Part shown: positions 1 through 11,000 of the stretch, in pieces
Layout: each line of letters opens with the position of its first letter
Numbering within the stretch: position 1 is the first letter of the stretch
Assembly: GCF_947623445.1 (NCBI RefSeq)
Contig: NC_135243.1
Location: forward strand, 6,946,501-7,010,500
Length of the DNA: 64,000 bases
Direction of reading: 5' to 3'
Origin: Clavelina lepadiformis
Lineage: Eukaryota; Chordata; Ascidiacea; Aplousobranchia; Clavelinidae
Position numbers and translations under genes: made by a program
Notes under the pieces: generated by a model
The model's input: only the letters and a program-made list of their open reading frames with translations
Database searches by the model: none
Told to the model about the DNA's origin: nothing

Positions 1-630
1 AAACCAAGTTCATAAACTTCAATCAATAACTAGAAAAAACTTTTCCAAGAAATGATGTAGTGGTATTAAAAAAGCCAACCAGGCCGCTACAAATTAAACC
101 CTAAATAACTTAAATAGACTTTTTGCATACCAATTTTCCAGCCCATTCGTCAAGGATTAGCCCATAGGAAAGGAAAAAAGGAATGCACGGATTTAGCCAT
201 TCGAATGGGCTGAAAGGAATAATTCCATCTTTTAAAGTAATCGTTGTAAGGCTAATCGTGTTGGAATGAGTAATCCATTTTGTCGCATACGGCTATTCTA
301 AAGCCTACAAGCCTTATGTAGATAGCCTGTAAGCAGTCTATGACGCAGTATGACAAATTTTACGAGGACGGTTGAATTGATATCTTGTTTTGCTTTTGAC
401 TCGATGAGATGGTTGTCATTTCTTGAACGGTTTGCTTCTGCTGTTTGTTTAATTTCTGTCTATACAAATTGCTAACTGATAATTTTCCATTTTTATTTAT
501 TCTCAGACACGAAGGCTTTCACCTTCGGGCAAAGCTTACTGAAAGTTACATAGCGCTGTAGTAACCAGTGAAATCGATCACATAAAAAGGAAAGATCGTA
601 AACATTACAACAGTATATATATGTGGCGGT

Positions 631-981
631 GGTCGGACGATTCAACCCACGGACGATTCAACCCCGGACAATTCAACCCACGGACGATTCAACCCAGGAC
701 GATTCAACCCCGGACGATTCAACCCACGGACGATTCAACCCGCGGACGATTCAACCCGCGGACCATTCAACCCGCGGACGATTCAACCCACGGACGATTC
801 AACCCGCGGACGATTCAACCCACGGACCTTTCAACCCACGGACGATTCAACCCACGGACGATTCAACCCTGGACGATTCAACCCCGGACGATTCAACCCA
901 CGGACCTTTCAACCCACGGACGATTCAACCCCGGACTATTCAACCCACGGACGATTCAACCCCGGACGATTCAACCCGTTT
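631..981 (+). repeat. Minisatellite array, 15-16 bp unit, forward orientation
   Basis: About 22 tandem copies of a unit reading GGACGATTCAACCC followed by AC, GC or C. Variants change single bases, for example ACAATT or ACCTTT in place of ACGATT. The array is open in two frames, giving monotonous peptides of the RTIQP/RFNP type; these are by-products of the repeat, not genes. It is paired with the inverted array at 1689-1990. Confidence 0.9.
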
Positions 982-1688
982 ATAAAAACGTCTACGCAGT
1001 TCGTTATCAGGCACGGATGCCGCTTTTACCACTATACCAATACACATCTTGTGTTGAAATAAAAACAAGTTTATGTACCGTGTTGTAACTAGTAGGCCTG
1101 CTTAGCGAAAAATAAAGCCTACACGTCGATTAAAAGTCAAACCTGTTTGTTGATTGGAATGAAGATTGCACGCAAAAAAAGTCTACATGGTCAATTTTTT
1201 TTAACCTGCTCAGAATGCTATCACAAAACAAATTTCAGTTTTGTGCGACGTGTAGTACAGAAGTTATTAGGCCAATATAAAGTCAATTGTTTCGTTAGGT
1301 CAAGATACGGTCAATTGTGTCTTTTAGGTCAAAATCTATTAAACTTGTAATTTTGTAATATTATTCTTTTTGTAATAGTACCCTTTTCAGCTTTGTGTTT
1401 TATACGTGCTGTGTTTGTGTTCAGGTTCATGTTCTTAAGCTTGCCTGTAAATAAAAAAACTTTCTTTCTAATTAATCGATGTATAAACAGGTATCTATAA
1501 AAATATCTGTAATTTGTGTACATGCAAAAAAATAAATAACTTACACACATTTACGTACGTGAGTCGAAAGCTAACTAAATTATGCATTTTGTCTTTTCAA
1601 AAATTTCAAAAATGTTAACTTAATGCTAAAAGGAGAACATTTTATATACTAACCGATCTACAATGGTCAATACAAAAAATAATAGCAG

Positions 1689-1990
1689 TTGGGTTGAATC
1701 GTCCGTGGGTTGAAAGGTCCGTGGGTTGAATCGTCCTGGGTTGAATCGTCCGGGGTTGAATCGTCCGCGGGTTGAATCGTCCGCGGGTTGAATCGTCCTC
1801 GGGTTGAATCGTCCGCGGGTTGAATCGTCCGCGGGTTGAATCGTCCGCGGGTTGAATGGTCCGCGGGTTGAATCGTCCGCGGGTTGAATCGTCCGCGGGT
1901 TGAATCGTCCGGGGTTGAATCGTCCTGGGTTGAATCGTCCGTGGGTTGAATCGTCCGGGGTTGAATCGTCCGTGGGTTGAATCGACCTGG
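1689..1990 (-). repeat. Minisatellite array, 15-16 bp unit, inverted orientation
   Basis: About 18 tandem copies of the same unit as at 631-981, on the opposite strand (read on + as GGGTTGAATCGTCC plus a short variable spacer). Together the two arrays can pair as a long stem around a 0.7 kb loop. Confidence 0.9.
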
Positions 1991-3382
1991 AACCATATGT
2001 GGCACACTAGTTCAATCGAGGAAATTTATCTGACGTCATTAAGGAAAAATCAAGTCTGGTAAACAACTGAATTACAGGATTCCAAATTAAATTCCAAACA
2101 TCTCGAAAACAACTCGTGAGTCGTGACGTAATCGTCACAGCAGTATCCGTTAATACTTTGTGCAAGGCCATTCCAACGGTTGTAACTGCAGTACCAATGC
2201 CATTTGTACAGATAAACCTATGCTATATGCTAAACTAACCAGTAATCACACTGTCCTATACTGTAGTTCGTATCAACACAGCAGCGTATAGATCTCAATA
2301 ATGTACAGCAGTAGCCTTCACCGTACAATGACCAGCCATAGTTTCACATAAAATGGATTACTCATTCGAACACGATTAGCCTTTCAACAATTACTTTAAA
2401 AGATGGAATTATTCCTTTCAGCCCATACGAATGGCTAAACCGTGCATTCCTTTTTTCCTTTCGTATGGGCTAATCCTTGACGAAGCGGATGAATTTTCCT
2501 AACCGCCTATCTTTAACCATAGGCTATTTCGCCTGCGTGACCTACTTACGGTTAAATAATTGCTCTGTATTTATTTTTACCCTTCTTTTTTACTACTGTA
2601 TTACTATATTATTTTCTATATTTCATGTTTTTCCACCGTAAGTTAGCTATCTATTGAATGTGTTTTTGAAGAGTCGTGACATTAGTCACACGCCACCATG
2701 TTGACATCAAATCACAGACAAAAAAAGTTGTTTTGAAAATGGAATACGTGAATATACACAAGCCTAGTAGGCTAGCTGCCTCGTAATGGTATCGTATTCG
2801 AGTGGACTGTAAGCAAGTAGAGTTTTAGAATTTTGGGCGGGATCTACTCAGAGATTTGTTGTCTTAAGCGTATTTATTTAACTTAGCCAGCTTGCTCAGT
2901 CGATTAAATTAACAAATTCAAATGCCATCCGCTTGCCATAACTTTCAGATTTAGTTTGCCGGTTTTGGTATTATTGATACGTCATGCTAACACCATTTAT
3001 GAAGCTGTTCAGAATGCGCTTTTACGTACCGTAAAACTTTATGTTCGGCCGCGTCTCATAGCCTAGATGCCTGCTGAACACTTGTTGTATACTTTGTACT
3101 ATACTGTACTAGTCTAAACTTTGTTGTGTTTAACACTGGCAAACTGGTGGAAGTATGGTGTGGCAAGTTTTCGGTTATAGCACACAAGTGTAGAACCATA
3201 GGATGCCTTTATACACTAGACCCCAGCTACTCAAATTGTGACGTCATCTGGTTGTGCACTTGTATACTATACCCAAATTTTTAATTTGACAGTGCAGTGT
3301 TGTCCGCTGTTTAGTCTAGTTTCTTTATTGCATTGGAGGTCTAGTGCAGAAGTTAGATGAATACATGAGAGTATTTTCGGTT

Positions 3383-3570
3383 CGGTGGTGGTTTGGTTAG
3401 GCTTAAAACACTGCGCTCGCAAAAGCCTAATGCATCCTGTGTTCAATACCCAGTGGTATTACTGTTGCAATGAAGCTCTTAGAGTCTTAGACAAGGCATT
3501 AACAACGCTTGCTACTGTTCAAGTTCTAAAGAACAGTTCAAAATCTGGAAATACAATAAAAACATAACAA
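3383..3570 (+). repeat. Candidate tRNA-derived SINE
   Basis: A polymerase III A-box-like stretch (TGGTTTGGTTAGG) is followed about 45 bases later by a B-box-like stretch (TGTTCAATACCC), the spacing seen in tRNAs. The following 120 bases end in an A-rich tail. There is no clean cloverleaf, so this is not an intact tRNA gene. A word in its body (GGCATTAACAACG) resembles the tails of dispersed repeats at 13.5 and 32.9 kb. Confidence 0.4.
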
Positions 3571-3597
3571 ATATAAAAAGTGTGTGTCAATCAAAAC

Positions 3598-3645
3598 TTG
3601 CGTAAAGACTAGCTCGAGTTTGAGCAATGAGGAATCAATACCTTA
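3598..3645 (-). repeat. Dispersed repeat fragment
   Basis: Read on the minus strand it gives GATTCCTCATTGCTC, CTCGAG and CTAGTCTTTACGCAAG. This is the core shared with repeat copies at 13.4, 32.8 and 55.2 kb. Confidence 0.5.
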
Positions 3646-4019
3646 CTGGCAATAATTCAAACGACAATCAACACACTTTCCAGTTGGTAAAAATGTCTTC
3701 AGTTTTCTGAAAGAAACTTTTTGAAGGTTGGAAACCTTACCCCGAACACCCCTATGCCCACCAACAATTTATGGTCTTGTTTTGGAAAAGAAAAATAGAT
3801 TCATCGTGGAAAATGTGTGGCTTGTCCTATATTTTTTGATAGTAGGCTGGGTGGCCTAAGTATAGGCTGCCCAGCTTTACTTAGACTTCTTTAATAGTGT
3901 TTCTCAGGATATTACTTTTGTTGGCTATTGGTGCTTTACGTTGTGATATCTTAATCCGCTTTACGTCACTAGGTAATAGCAGCAGCAGTTGGTTTGAATA
4001 AGTTTGGAAAGTGACAAAC

Positions 4020-4679
4020 ATGGAAGACGATTATGAGAGAGTTTTGCTGGTAAAGCCTGAGTGTTTGGTATATCGATTACCACCTCGCTCATCCACTAAT
4101 CGAGGCTATCGCGCCGCAGATTGGGGTCTTGATAAACCATCTTGGACTGGAAGATTAAGGATTACTGTAAAAGCCAACAAGCTGGAGATAAAACTAGAAG
4201 ATAAAATTTCAGGTGAATTATTTGCAAAGGCACCAGTTGACGAATATCCTGGCATCGCTGTGGAATCTGTCTCGGACTCGTCAAGATATTTTGTTATCCG
4301 AATATCAGATGAAAGCAAAAGGACTGCATTCATCGGTGTAGGATTTGCAGACCGGGGTGACGCATTCGATTTTAACGTGACCCTCCAGGATCACTTCAAA
4401 CGTGTGAAAACAGAAGAAGTAATTGAAAAGACACCGGACATCCAGCCAAACTTAAACCTCGGCTTGAAAGAAGGACAAACATTTACGATCAAGTTGGGTA
4501 ACACTTCAAAGTCAAAGACTCAAACAAAACCAAAAACCAATCTTGGAGGAGGATTGCTTCCTCCTCCTCCTGGAGATGTAAAAGCTCATCCTAAACAAGA
4601 CACATCAACAGAGTGGGGAGAATTTGCCAGTGCATCAAGCAGTAATAGTAGTAGTAGCAGCAATTGGGTTCAATTTTAG
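4020..4679 (+). CDS. NECAP1: NECAP, adaptin-ear-binding coat-associated protein
   Basis: Intronless ORF of 219 residues; the family is usually about 260-275. The first in-frame ATG (4020) gives MEDDYERV, matching the start of the family. Residues 1-160 are the PHear (NECAP PH-like) domain, with family landmarks [49 protein letters not shown] and [11 protein letters not shown] short proline run (LLPPPPGD) leads to two WXXF-type motifs, EWGEF and the C-terminal NWVQF, which in NECAPs bind the AP-2 alpha ear. Known role of the family: a cytosolic accessory factor in clathrin-mediated endocytosis. NECAP1 and NECAP2 cannot be told apart here, since invertebrates usually have one gene. The C-terminal linker is shorter than in vertebrates. 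The lack of introns is notable because the other conserved genes here are split. Confidence 0.95.
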   Translation: MEDDYERVLLVKPECLVYRLPPRSSTNRGYRAADWGLDKPSWTGRLRITVKANKLEIKLEDKISGELFAKAPVDEYPGIAVESVSDSSRYFVIRISDESKRTAFIGVGFADRGDAFDFNVTLQDHFKRVKTEEVIEKTPDIQPNLNLGLKEGQTFTIKLGNTSKSKTQTKPKTNLGGGLLPPPPGDVKAHPKQDTSTEWGEFASASSSNSSSSSNWVQF

Positions 4680-5583
4680 GAAAGTCAGTACTTCAGCTTA
4701 CCACCCTTACAGTGCAATCCATGAATAATCAACTAATCAAATTTGTTTTATGCTCAATGAACTGTTGCATTTTTCTCTTGGAAAGTGATGTTAATATATT
4801 TATCATTATATCCAACTCATTTCGGGCATATTGTCTGTCAATATTACATTTCATCAAAAGAGTTTGTTTAACATTTAATTCCAACCATCGTTGTATAGTT
4901 TATTCTTAATATAAATATGTATCTAACTTTTATAGATATAAAAAATGCCTGAGTGGTTTTGTATGTTGCTTGTCTGTGTGCTACTAGTTCCAGCAAATTT
5001 TGTGACACAAAATGTTCCTCATATGGTTTACATGCTTTGCACAGTGTATTAAAAATTCATACATTACCAGGATCAATTGCCTATCATCATTGTTGATAAG
5101 TATTTCCTCCATCCCATGAGCTCTAATGTATTGCTGTACCCTAAACATTATAATGTAAAATCATTTCATATTCCTGTGCAACCCTGAATATTATGTCAAG
5201 TGTTAAAGCTTTTGATATGAAATTGTAATCAAATGCGTATACAATTCATATAGGCCTAGTGCATATTGTACAAAAGTAATGATTTACAGTTTAGGTTAAT
5301 TTTCAACAGTTATGTCAAATATGGCTTTGGCTTTTGGCTCACTTACCATCATTGTCACATCTATCACTATGCTATGTCATGTTTTTTGTGTAGACAAATA
5401 GTTATTTTAAAACCTGAAGTTATGATCAACGTTAAATGTCTATTTGGCTATGAGGACCAAGCTCAACTTCAGGACGTGAAACAAGGTACTTAGGTTTTGT
5501 AGTATGGTGCGTTTAGTGAAGGCCATGTGGCATTCTGTATCTGTCTTTAAAACTGATCTTTCATGCATGTGCTAATGCTTTAG

Positions 5584-7069
5584 CATTATCAACTGAAGAG
5601 TGTCAGAAAAGTACAATTTGTCAAAAAACAACTTCGGTTTAGTTTTTGGCCTGTGACGTTTTCAGCTTTAAACTCACCAGGCAATCTTTTTAAAACAGGT
5701 GCAGACAAGAACGATTTGAGAAGATTGTTTAGTAACTTGTACGAGGTAAACCGTGGAATTATTCTACAATACAAAGCACAATTTGGAGATACTGAAGCAT
5801 GGATTAATATGGAAGATGATTTCAAAATTAAGGACGATTTTACCCAGTTGCGCATCATAAAATCCCCACTGTATGTAAGTATAGCATTGATTTGGTGAAC
5901 GTGCTTGCATTGCATTGTTATCAGTAAAAATATATTTGTCGATGTATGTATATTTTCATGCTTGTTACACATTTAACTCCTAGTAGTTTTGCCAATATAT
6001 ATTTTTTTATGAAATTGTTTGAATCTTATAGAAACTAAATTTGGGCAATCTGTCCCCAGTAACTAGCGTAGTCTTCTGCTGTGACATGCAAGAGAGGTTC
6101 CGGCCGGCGATCAAATTCTTCAATGAAATTGTAAAGGTTGCAAGCAGGGTTTTAAAGGCTTCTGAAATACTTAAAATTCCATTAGTAGTGACAGAACAGG
6201 TTCGTTTCAATCATCTCAAGTACCAATGTTTTGCTTCTGCGTTTTTTCAAAATGTTTCCAATACATTTATGACTGCAGTACCCAAGGGGCCTTGGAAAGA
6301 CTGTTTCTGACTTGGACATCAGTCACGCTTCAGTGGTTGCGGAGAAAACTAAATTTTCAATGCTCACTCCTGAAGTTGAAGATCAGCTTGACAAATTACC
6401 CCACGTTTCAAGCGTTATCTTGTTAGGTGTTGAGGTAACAACCATTCCTGTGATAACTAATAACATTGTACCAAACTGTCATTTGTGCAACAAATTGGTA
6501 CAATAAAGCCGTTCCAATTCTCCCCAAATTATATGAATAGCGTTAATTGCAATGCGACACTATTATTATAGTTCTTTAATAACTGTTATAGTTTGAAAAG
6601 ATTTTGCAATACTGGCAGTAAGGCAGATTTCATGTTTATTATGTATTTAATAGACGCACGTCTGTGTACAACAAACTACCCTTGATCTCTTAGCCCGTGG
6701 CTTCGAAGTTCATGTACTGGCGGATGCGACAGGGTCACGGTCGCTAACGGATCGTCATGTTGCCTATGAGGTAATAAATTTAACTGTGATCTGTAAGTTT
6801 TAAATCATTTTCATGAAACTTTTATTGTAAATTGTGTATTTTTTTTTTGGAGAGTTGTAGTTGCAACTTCTTGTTTAGTCGATTTTTGATGACTTTATTT
6901 ATTTTCCTTTCTGAAGAGACTGAGACGTGCCGGTGCAATTATCACAACCTGCGAAACGGTTCTGCTGCAGTTTGTTGGTGATAAAAATCACGAACATTTC
7001 AAAGCAATCCAAAACCTTATCAAAGACCTACCCCCAGACACCGGGTTGCAAGTAAAGAGCAGTATTTAA
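5584..7069 (+). CDS. ISOC1: ISOC1, isochorismatase domain-containing protein 1
   Basis: Five exons with all introns in phase 0: about 5584-5874, 6032-6199, 6279-6434, 6654-6770 and 6917-7069 (stop TAA). Joined, they give about 294 residues, close to the roughly 298 of vertebrate ISOC1. The isochorismatase-like cysteine hydrolase fold is clear: [13 protein letters not shown] (Asp of the triad), [17 protein letters not shown] (Lys) and [13 protein letters not shown] (catalytic Cys). The ISOC1-specific N-terminal region is also present ([14 protein letters not shown], then LGNLSP), which favours ISOC1 over ISOC2. The reaction of animal ISOC1 is not established. The start codon is not found: the first exon is open from 5584 without a usable ATG, so a short upstream exon is missing. 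One option is an exon ending in the ATG at 5504-5506 followed by GTGCGT, spliced to 5599; this is a guess. Confidence 0.92.
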
Positions 7070-8023
7070 ATTATTGAAATATGCAATAGAGTATCATGAT
7101 TTATGAAGCGATTTACGTAATTGTCATGATTTGCCATTTGTTTCATTAGAATGAGCGACAGTAAATCGTGGTTCTTTTAGCTGTTATTAAACCGTTATGT
7201 TTTTTTCAATTTATCAATGAAGTTCCGAGCAATGTACATCAATATCTATGTGTGTGTTTTTCGGCATATATAATAAGGGTGCACTTGAAGGAGAAGGATA
7301 GTCGATAAGACAACGTCATAGAGAATTTAATTTGTGCTTCAGTGTGTCGGTCGGAGGTTTAGAACCAAGTTTGGAAGGAAACCAAACGCGTGGCTATAAA
7401 TTATGAAGCAAAACCCATGTGAAAGAAAACGAGGGGCCGGCATGGCTTCTCTGATAGACTAACGCGTATAACGAACGCGGTTTATCCCGAATAAGCTCTT
7501 GCAACCATGTTACAAACGCACAATAGCAATATCAAGAACGCAGGGAGAAAACGATCCACGAACAAATAATAATGTTGCACTAAGGACATAAACATCCATT
7601 TGTGTGTAGTGGGTGCTGTAGAGCAGTTTAATTATATCAGCAGGAAAACGTGGTAAAAAAGCGTAAACAACACTGACATATCAACTTGAGGTATGGCAAA
7701 ATACCGACCTTAAAAGACCTTGGAAATTGGTCGATTACTCGGACCTTGCAGATCGAAATAAACTACAATTCTGGCTTGCAAAAGCAAGGTATGCGATAGC
7801 AGTTAGATTTCAACTATACCAGTAAGACAGAAGTAGATTTGTCAAAGGCGCGTTGCAGATGTTCAGTTGTTGGTTTAGCAGCTACGTAATAAGTGCTAAG
7901 TTATTACAAATGGTCCAATCAAGTAACAACACGGTAAGGTGAAAAGAATAATCGGTTGGCCAAATTTCAACTGGCGCATTTGCGTCTAATTCAATTGCCA
8001 GTGTTTCAGTTTAGAGAGAAACA
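7070..8023. other. Intergenic region between ISOC1 and the PDI-like gene
   Basis: No ORF, repeat or RNA gene is recognised. It must hold the ISOC1 3' end and the promoter of the PDI-like gene. Confidence 0.4.
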
Positions 8024-11000
8024 ATGAATATTAAAGTTTTTGTGAGTTTTCTATGTTTTCTACTCCCGTGTCAAGCAGGAAAGAATGACTACGATAAAGA
8101 ATCTTATCCAAGAAAAGATGGTGTTTTGCTTTTAGACACTCATAACTTCGTTGCTGCGATGTACAAATATAAATTTGTCTTGGTATTTTGCTGTAAGTAA
8201 CCTACGTTTTGTATAGGCCTAACATTGTTTAGACTGGTTTGTGCTTTGGTTTTGGTTGTGCGCTACTTAACAGTAAAACACGTCATATCATATCCAAGAT
8301 TCCAAATTATATGTAAAAGTGAAACTCTCGACGATAAATTTCAAGCCCTGATAAAAATATTTTCTAAAAACAGATGGCCGAAATCAGGAAAGCACAAAAG
8401 CAGAAATAGAAGTCGCCAAAATAGCAAAGAAACTGCAAGACACAGAATCAGTAGTTCACATGGGTAAAATCAACATCGAGAAGGAATACGAAATCGACCG
8501 GAAGTATCCGGTAACAAGGGTTCCGCTGCTGAGATTGTTCAAGAATGGCAAGACTTACGACTACACAGGTATAGTCTAATAGACTTAACATTTACAATAA
8601 ACATAGCCTAAGCTATAGCTTATACGTACTAAACATAGAGCCTTCCAGGGGTCCAATCTGAGTTACTTTTTACAAAAAAAAAACGCGAAAGAGATATCAA
8701 CAGTTGACTGAAAACTTACAAAACAGTCAAAAGGCTAAGTTATGTGTCGCTTAAAAAATGATTTGTTTATCAAAATATAGATTTATCAATTTCTTCTATT
8801 ATTCCTAAAAGGCAAGTTCAATGCCGAGGATGCTCTGGTGTGGTTGGATCTGGCCATGAACATTCCTCTTCAAATCAATCTCTCCAGTGAGCTGAAGTCG
8901 CTCCAAGATAAAGTGACTGTCGTTTTAGCTTGCTTTCCAGGGGTACGTTTGAGTAAAATCAGTGGGAAATTCCAATTTAAAGCAGAAACTCAATAATTAT
9001 CTTTCAATGCACTTTACAAGTATGGGTATAGCCTGCTAGGCCTAGCGTAGGCCTATATATTTTAAGCAAGTCGTGTAGACTATCATTTTAAATTTTTAAT
9101 AAACATGAGCACCATTAAAAATTTCCTTCTTAAAATTTTCTTTTACAGAAATCTCCGAAAAAGGCATATGAAACTTTTAACCTTGTGAGCGAAAACTTTG
9201 TGTATGACGAATACATGCCTTTACCTCGCTTTGCGATGATTACTTCAGCAACGGTGGCCAGAAATCTTGGAGTTACTCCAGGATCTGTCTCTGTTTTACA
9301 GAAGGTGGCGATTTCGGACTTCCTATAGACCTATTTTCGTTTTTAAATTTTGAGTAAATTTGTAAGTGTTTATTGTGGTATCGGGAGCAGTAAAACATGG
9401 AAAAAATGTAGCCTAAATTGCGGACGAATTTCATTCATTAAAATTATTTTCACCAAAGTTCGAAGACGGTTTGAAAATTGTCTACGACGGCGATACCTCT
9501 AACTTCGACCAGTTGATGAAATTCGTTAACGAAGAGTCAAGACCTGTGGTTTACAAACATCATATGACCGAGGTATAGGCAAATAGGTCAGCTTTCTAGT
9601 TATTGCTACTAATGATAGATTTACTATACAACACTGGTTTAACTACAACATGCCTATTTTAGGCAATTATCCAGAAGCTCATAACAAAAGCAACCGTGGT
9701 TTATTAGCCCAGGCTGTTTGCCTAAAATTGCAGACTATAAAGTCTATCCTACGCGAAACAAATTCAAGTATCGTAATGATTACAATGAAGGGTATAGCCT
9801 ACGTATGAGTTTAATAAAAGTACTTTTTCCTCAGTCCGAGGATAAAAATTACGAAACCATATAGTACCATATCCTTCCGATATGAAGACAAAGAAAAGGC
9901 AAACTCTTCTCAGTAACTTTTCTTGAAAATACATCGCAAACAATTGCACAAGCGCCTACCCGTTCCGTGAAAACATCAGCAGCACGTCAACGGCAATTCA
10001 GAATTCATATTTTTTTCTAGTATGGCTTAAAAATCATCCATGAAACAAGAACCTTTCAACATTTGCTGTTTATGTCAAGTGATGATAGAAATTACGCGCA
10101 AACATGGCAAAACTTCAAAAAAGCAGCAAAAGACTTTAAAAAACAACCAGAAGTATGAGTTGTTCATAAGTTAATAAAGCATTTTTATGTAAATGTATAA
10201 ACTTAACATGAAAGTAATGACTGATGTGTGATGTCCAATTATCAAGACTGGCTAGGCTACTACTTGATTGTAAAATTTTGCTCAGTTTTATTTCATCTTT
10301 TAGAATCAGGAGGTTTGTTTTGTTCACGTGGATTTAAAGCATCACGAAAAGAACAAGCAGCATCTCAACTTTTTCCACATCGATGAAAAGAAGGATCTTC
10401 CTTGCAATCGCATCACGAAAGTGGACAGCTATCACTCGAGATTTCTTCCGGCGAGAAAAGACTTTTCCTACGAGGGTTTCGTTAAATTTACCAAGGATTG
10501 CGTCCAGGGATATCTGAAGGTATTCTGAGAGTTTAATATCAAGCACAGAGCTTAATGTAAAACAAAGTAGCCTTCATACTTAGATTAACGGTAAGTTGTT
10601 GGCCTCAATTCATCCGGCGCCGATATTCTTATTTTACTTTGTTTCAACATTTTTGACTCTGTTACCGTGTTGATCTTAGTCTTTTGATGCAACTTTTACG
10701 TGAACGTCCTACGATGCCACTATTTTTAAGCACTGCTTTCACCACGCTGTTATAGTCACTATTGCCGGGTAAAAAATCAAATCATTGCCTTATATAGGCT
10801 ATTTGTTTTGTCTGCTGCTATAACCTAGTTAAACAAATTTGTTTCCGCAGAGATACGTAAGAAGCGAAAACGTGCCTTCCGACTGGGACAAGTATGACGT
10901 CAAGGTTCTAGTTGGGAAAAATTATGAAGACTTTGTAGACGACAAAAAGAGGACAGTGTTTATGATGTACTGTAAGTCGCGGTCTGTTTACTCCGCTTCT

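Larger units (their letters stand above)
137..2498. mobile_element. Foldback-like composite element with inverted arms and inverted minisatellites
   Basis: Two arms of about 145 bp lie in opposite orientation at 137-281 and 2350-2498. Each carries the motifs GTCAAGGATTAGCCC, GGAATGCACGG and TAATCCATTTT, with only scattered mismatches. Inside them, a tandem array of a 15-16 bp unit (631-981) is repeated in opposite orientation at 1689-1990. The 982-1688 spacer has no recognisable gene. The stretches between arm and array (282-630 and 1991-2349) are not visibly related to each other. Long inverted repeats with internal tandem repeats are typical of foldback transposons, including the Galileo type of the P superfamily, but no transposase is present here. 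The outer limits are uncertain because no target-site duplication was found. Confidence 0.55.
2499..4019. other. Intergenic region upstream of NECAP
   Basis: No coding exon is recognised. It contains a tRNA-like repeat head near 3383-3450 and a fragment of a dispersed repeat near 3598-3645, both listed separately. The stretch at 2491-2545 resembles 63433-63500. The NECAP promoter presumably lies in the last few hundred bases, but no TATA box or other defined element can be assigned. Confidence 0.5.

Noticed and set aside
621..1088. Long open frames with repeating RTIQP/RFNP peptides
   Set aside because: They are translations of the 15-16 bp minisatellite in two frames at once; the open state follows from the repeat lacking stop codons.
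1642..2007. Minus-strand open frames with the same peptides, and the idea of a CRISPR array
   Set aside because: Same minisatellite inverted. Units are contiguous without unique spacers, and the genome is eukaryotic.
5266..5493. Upstream exon of ISOC1 ending at a GTACTT donor
   Set aside because: Its phase (one base left over) cannot be joined to the conserved first exon at any AG without creating a stop.
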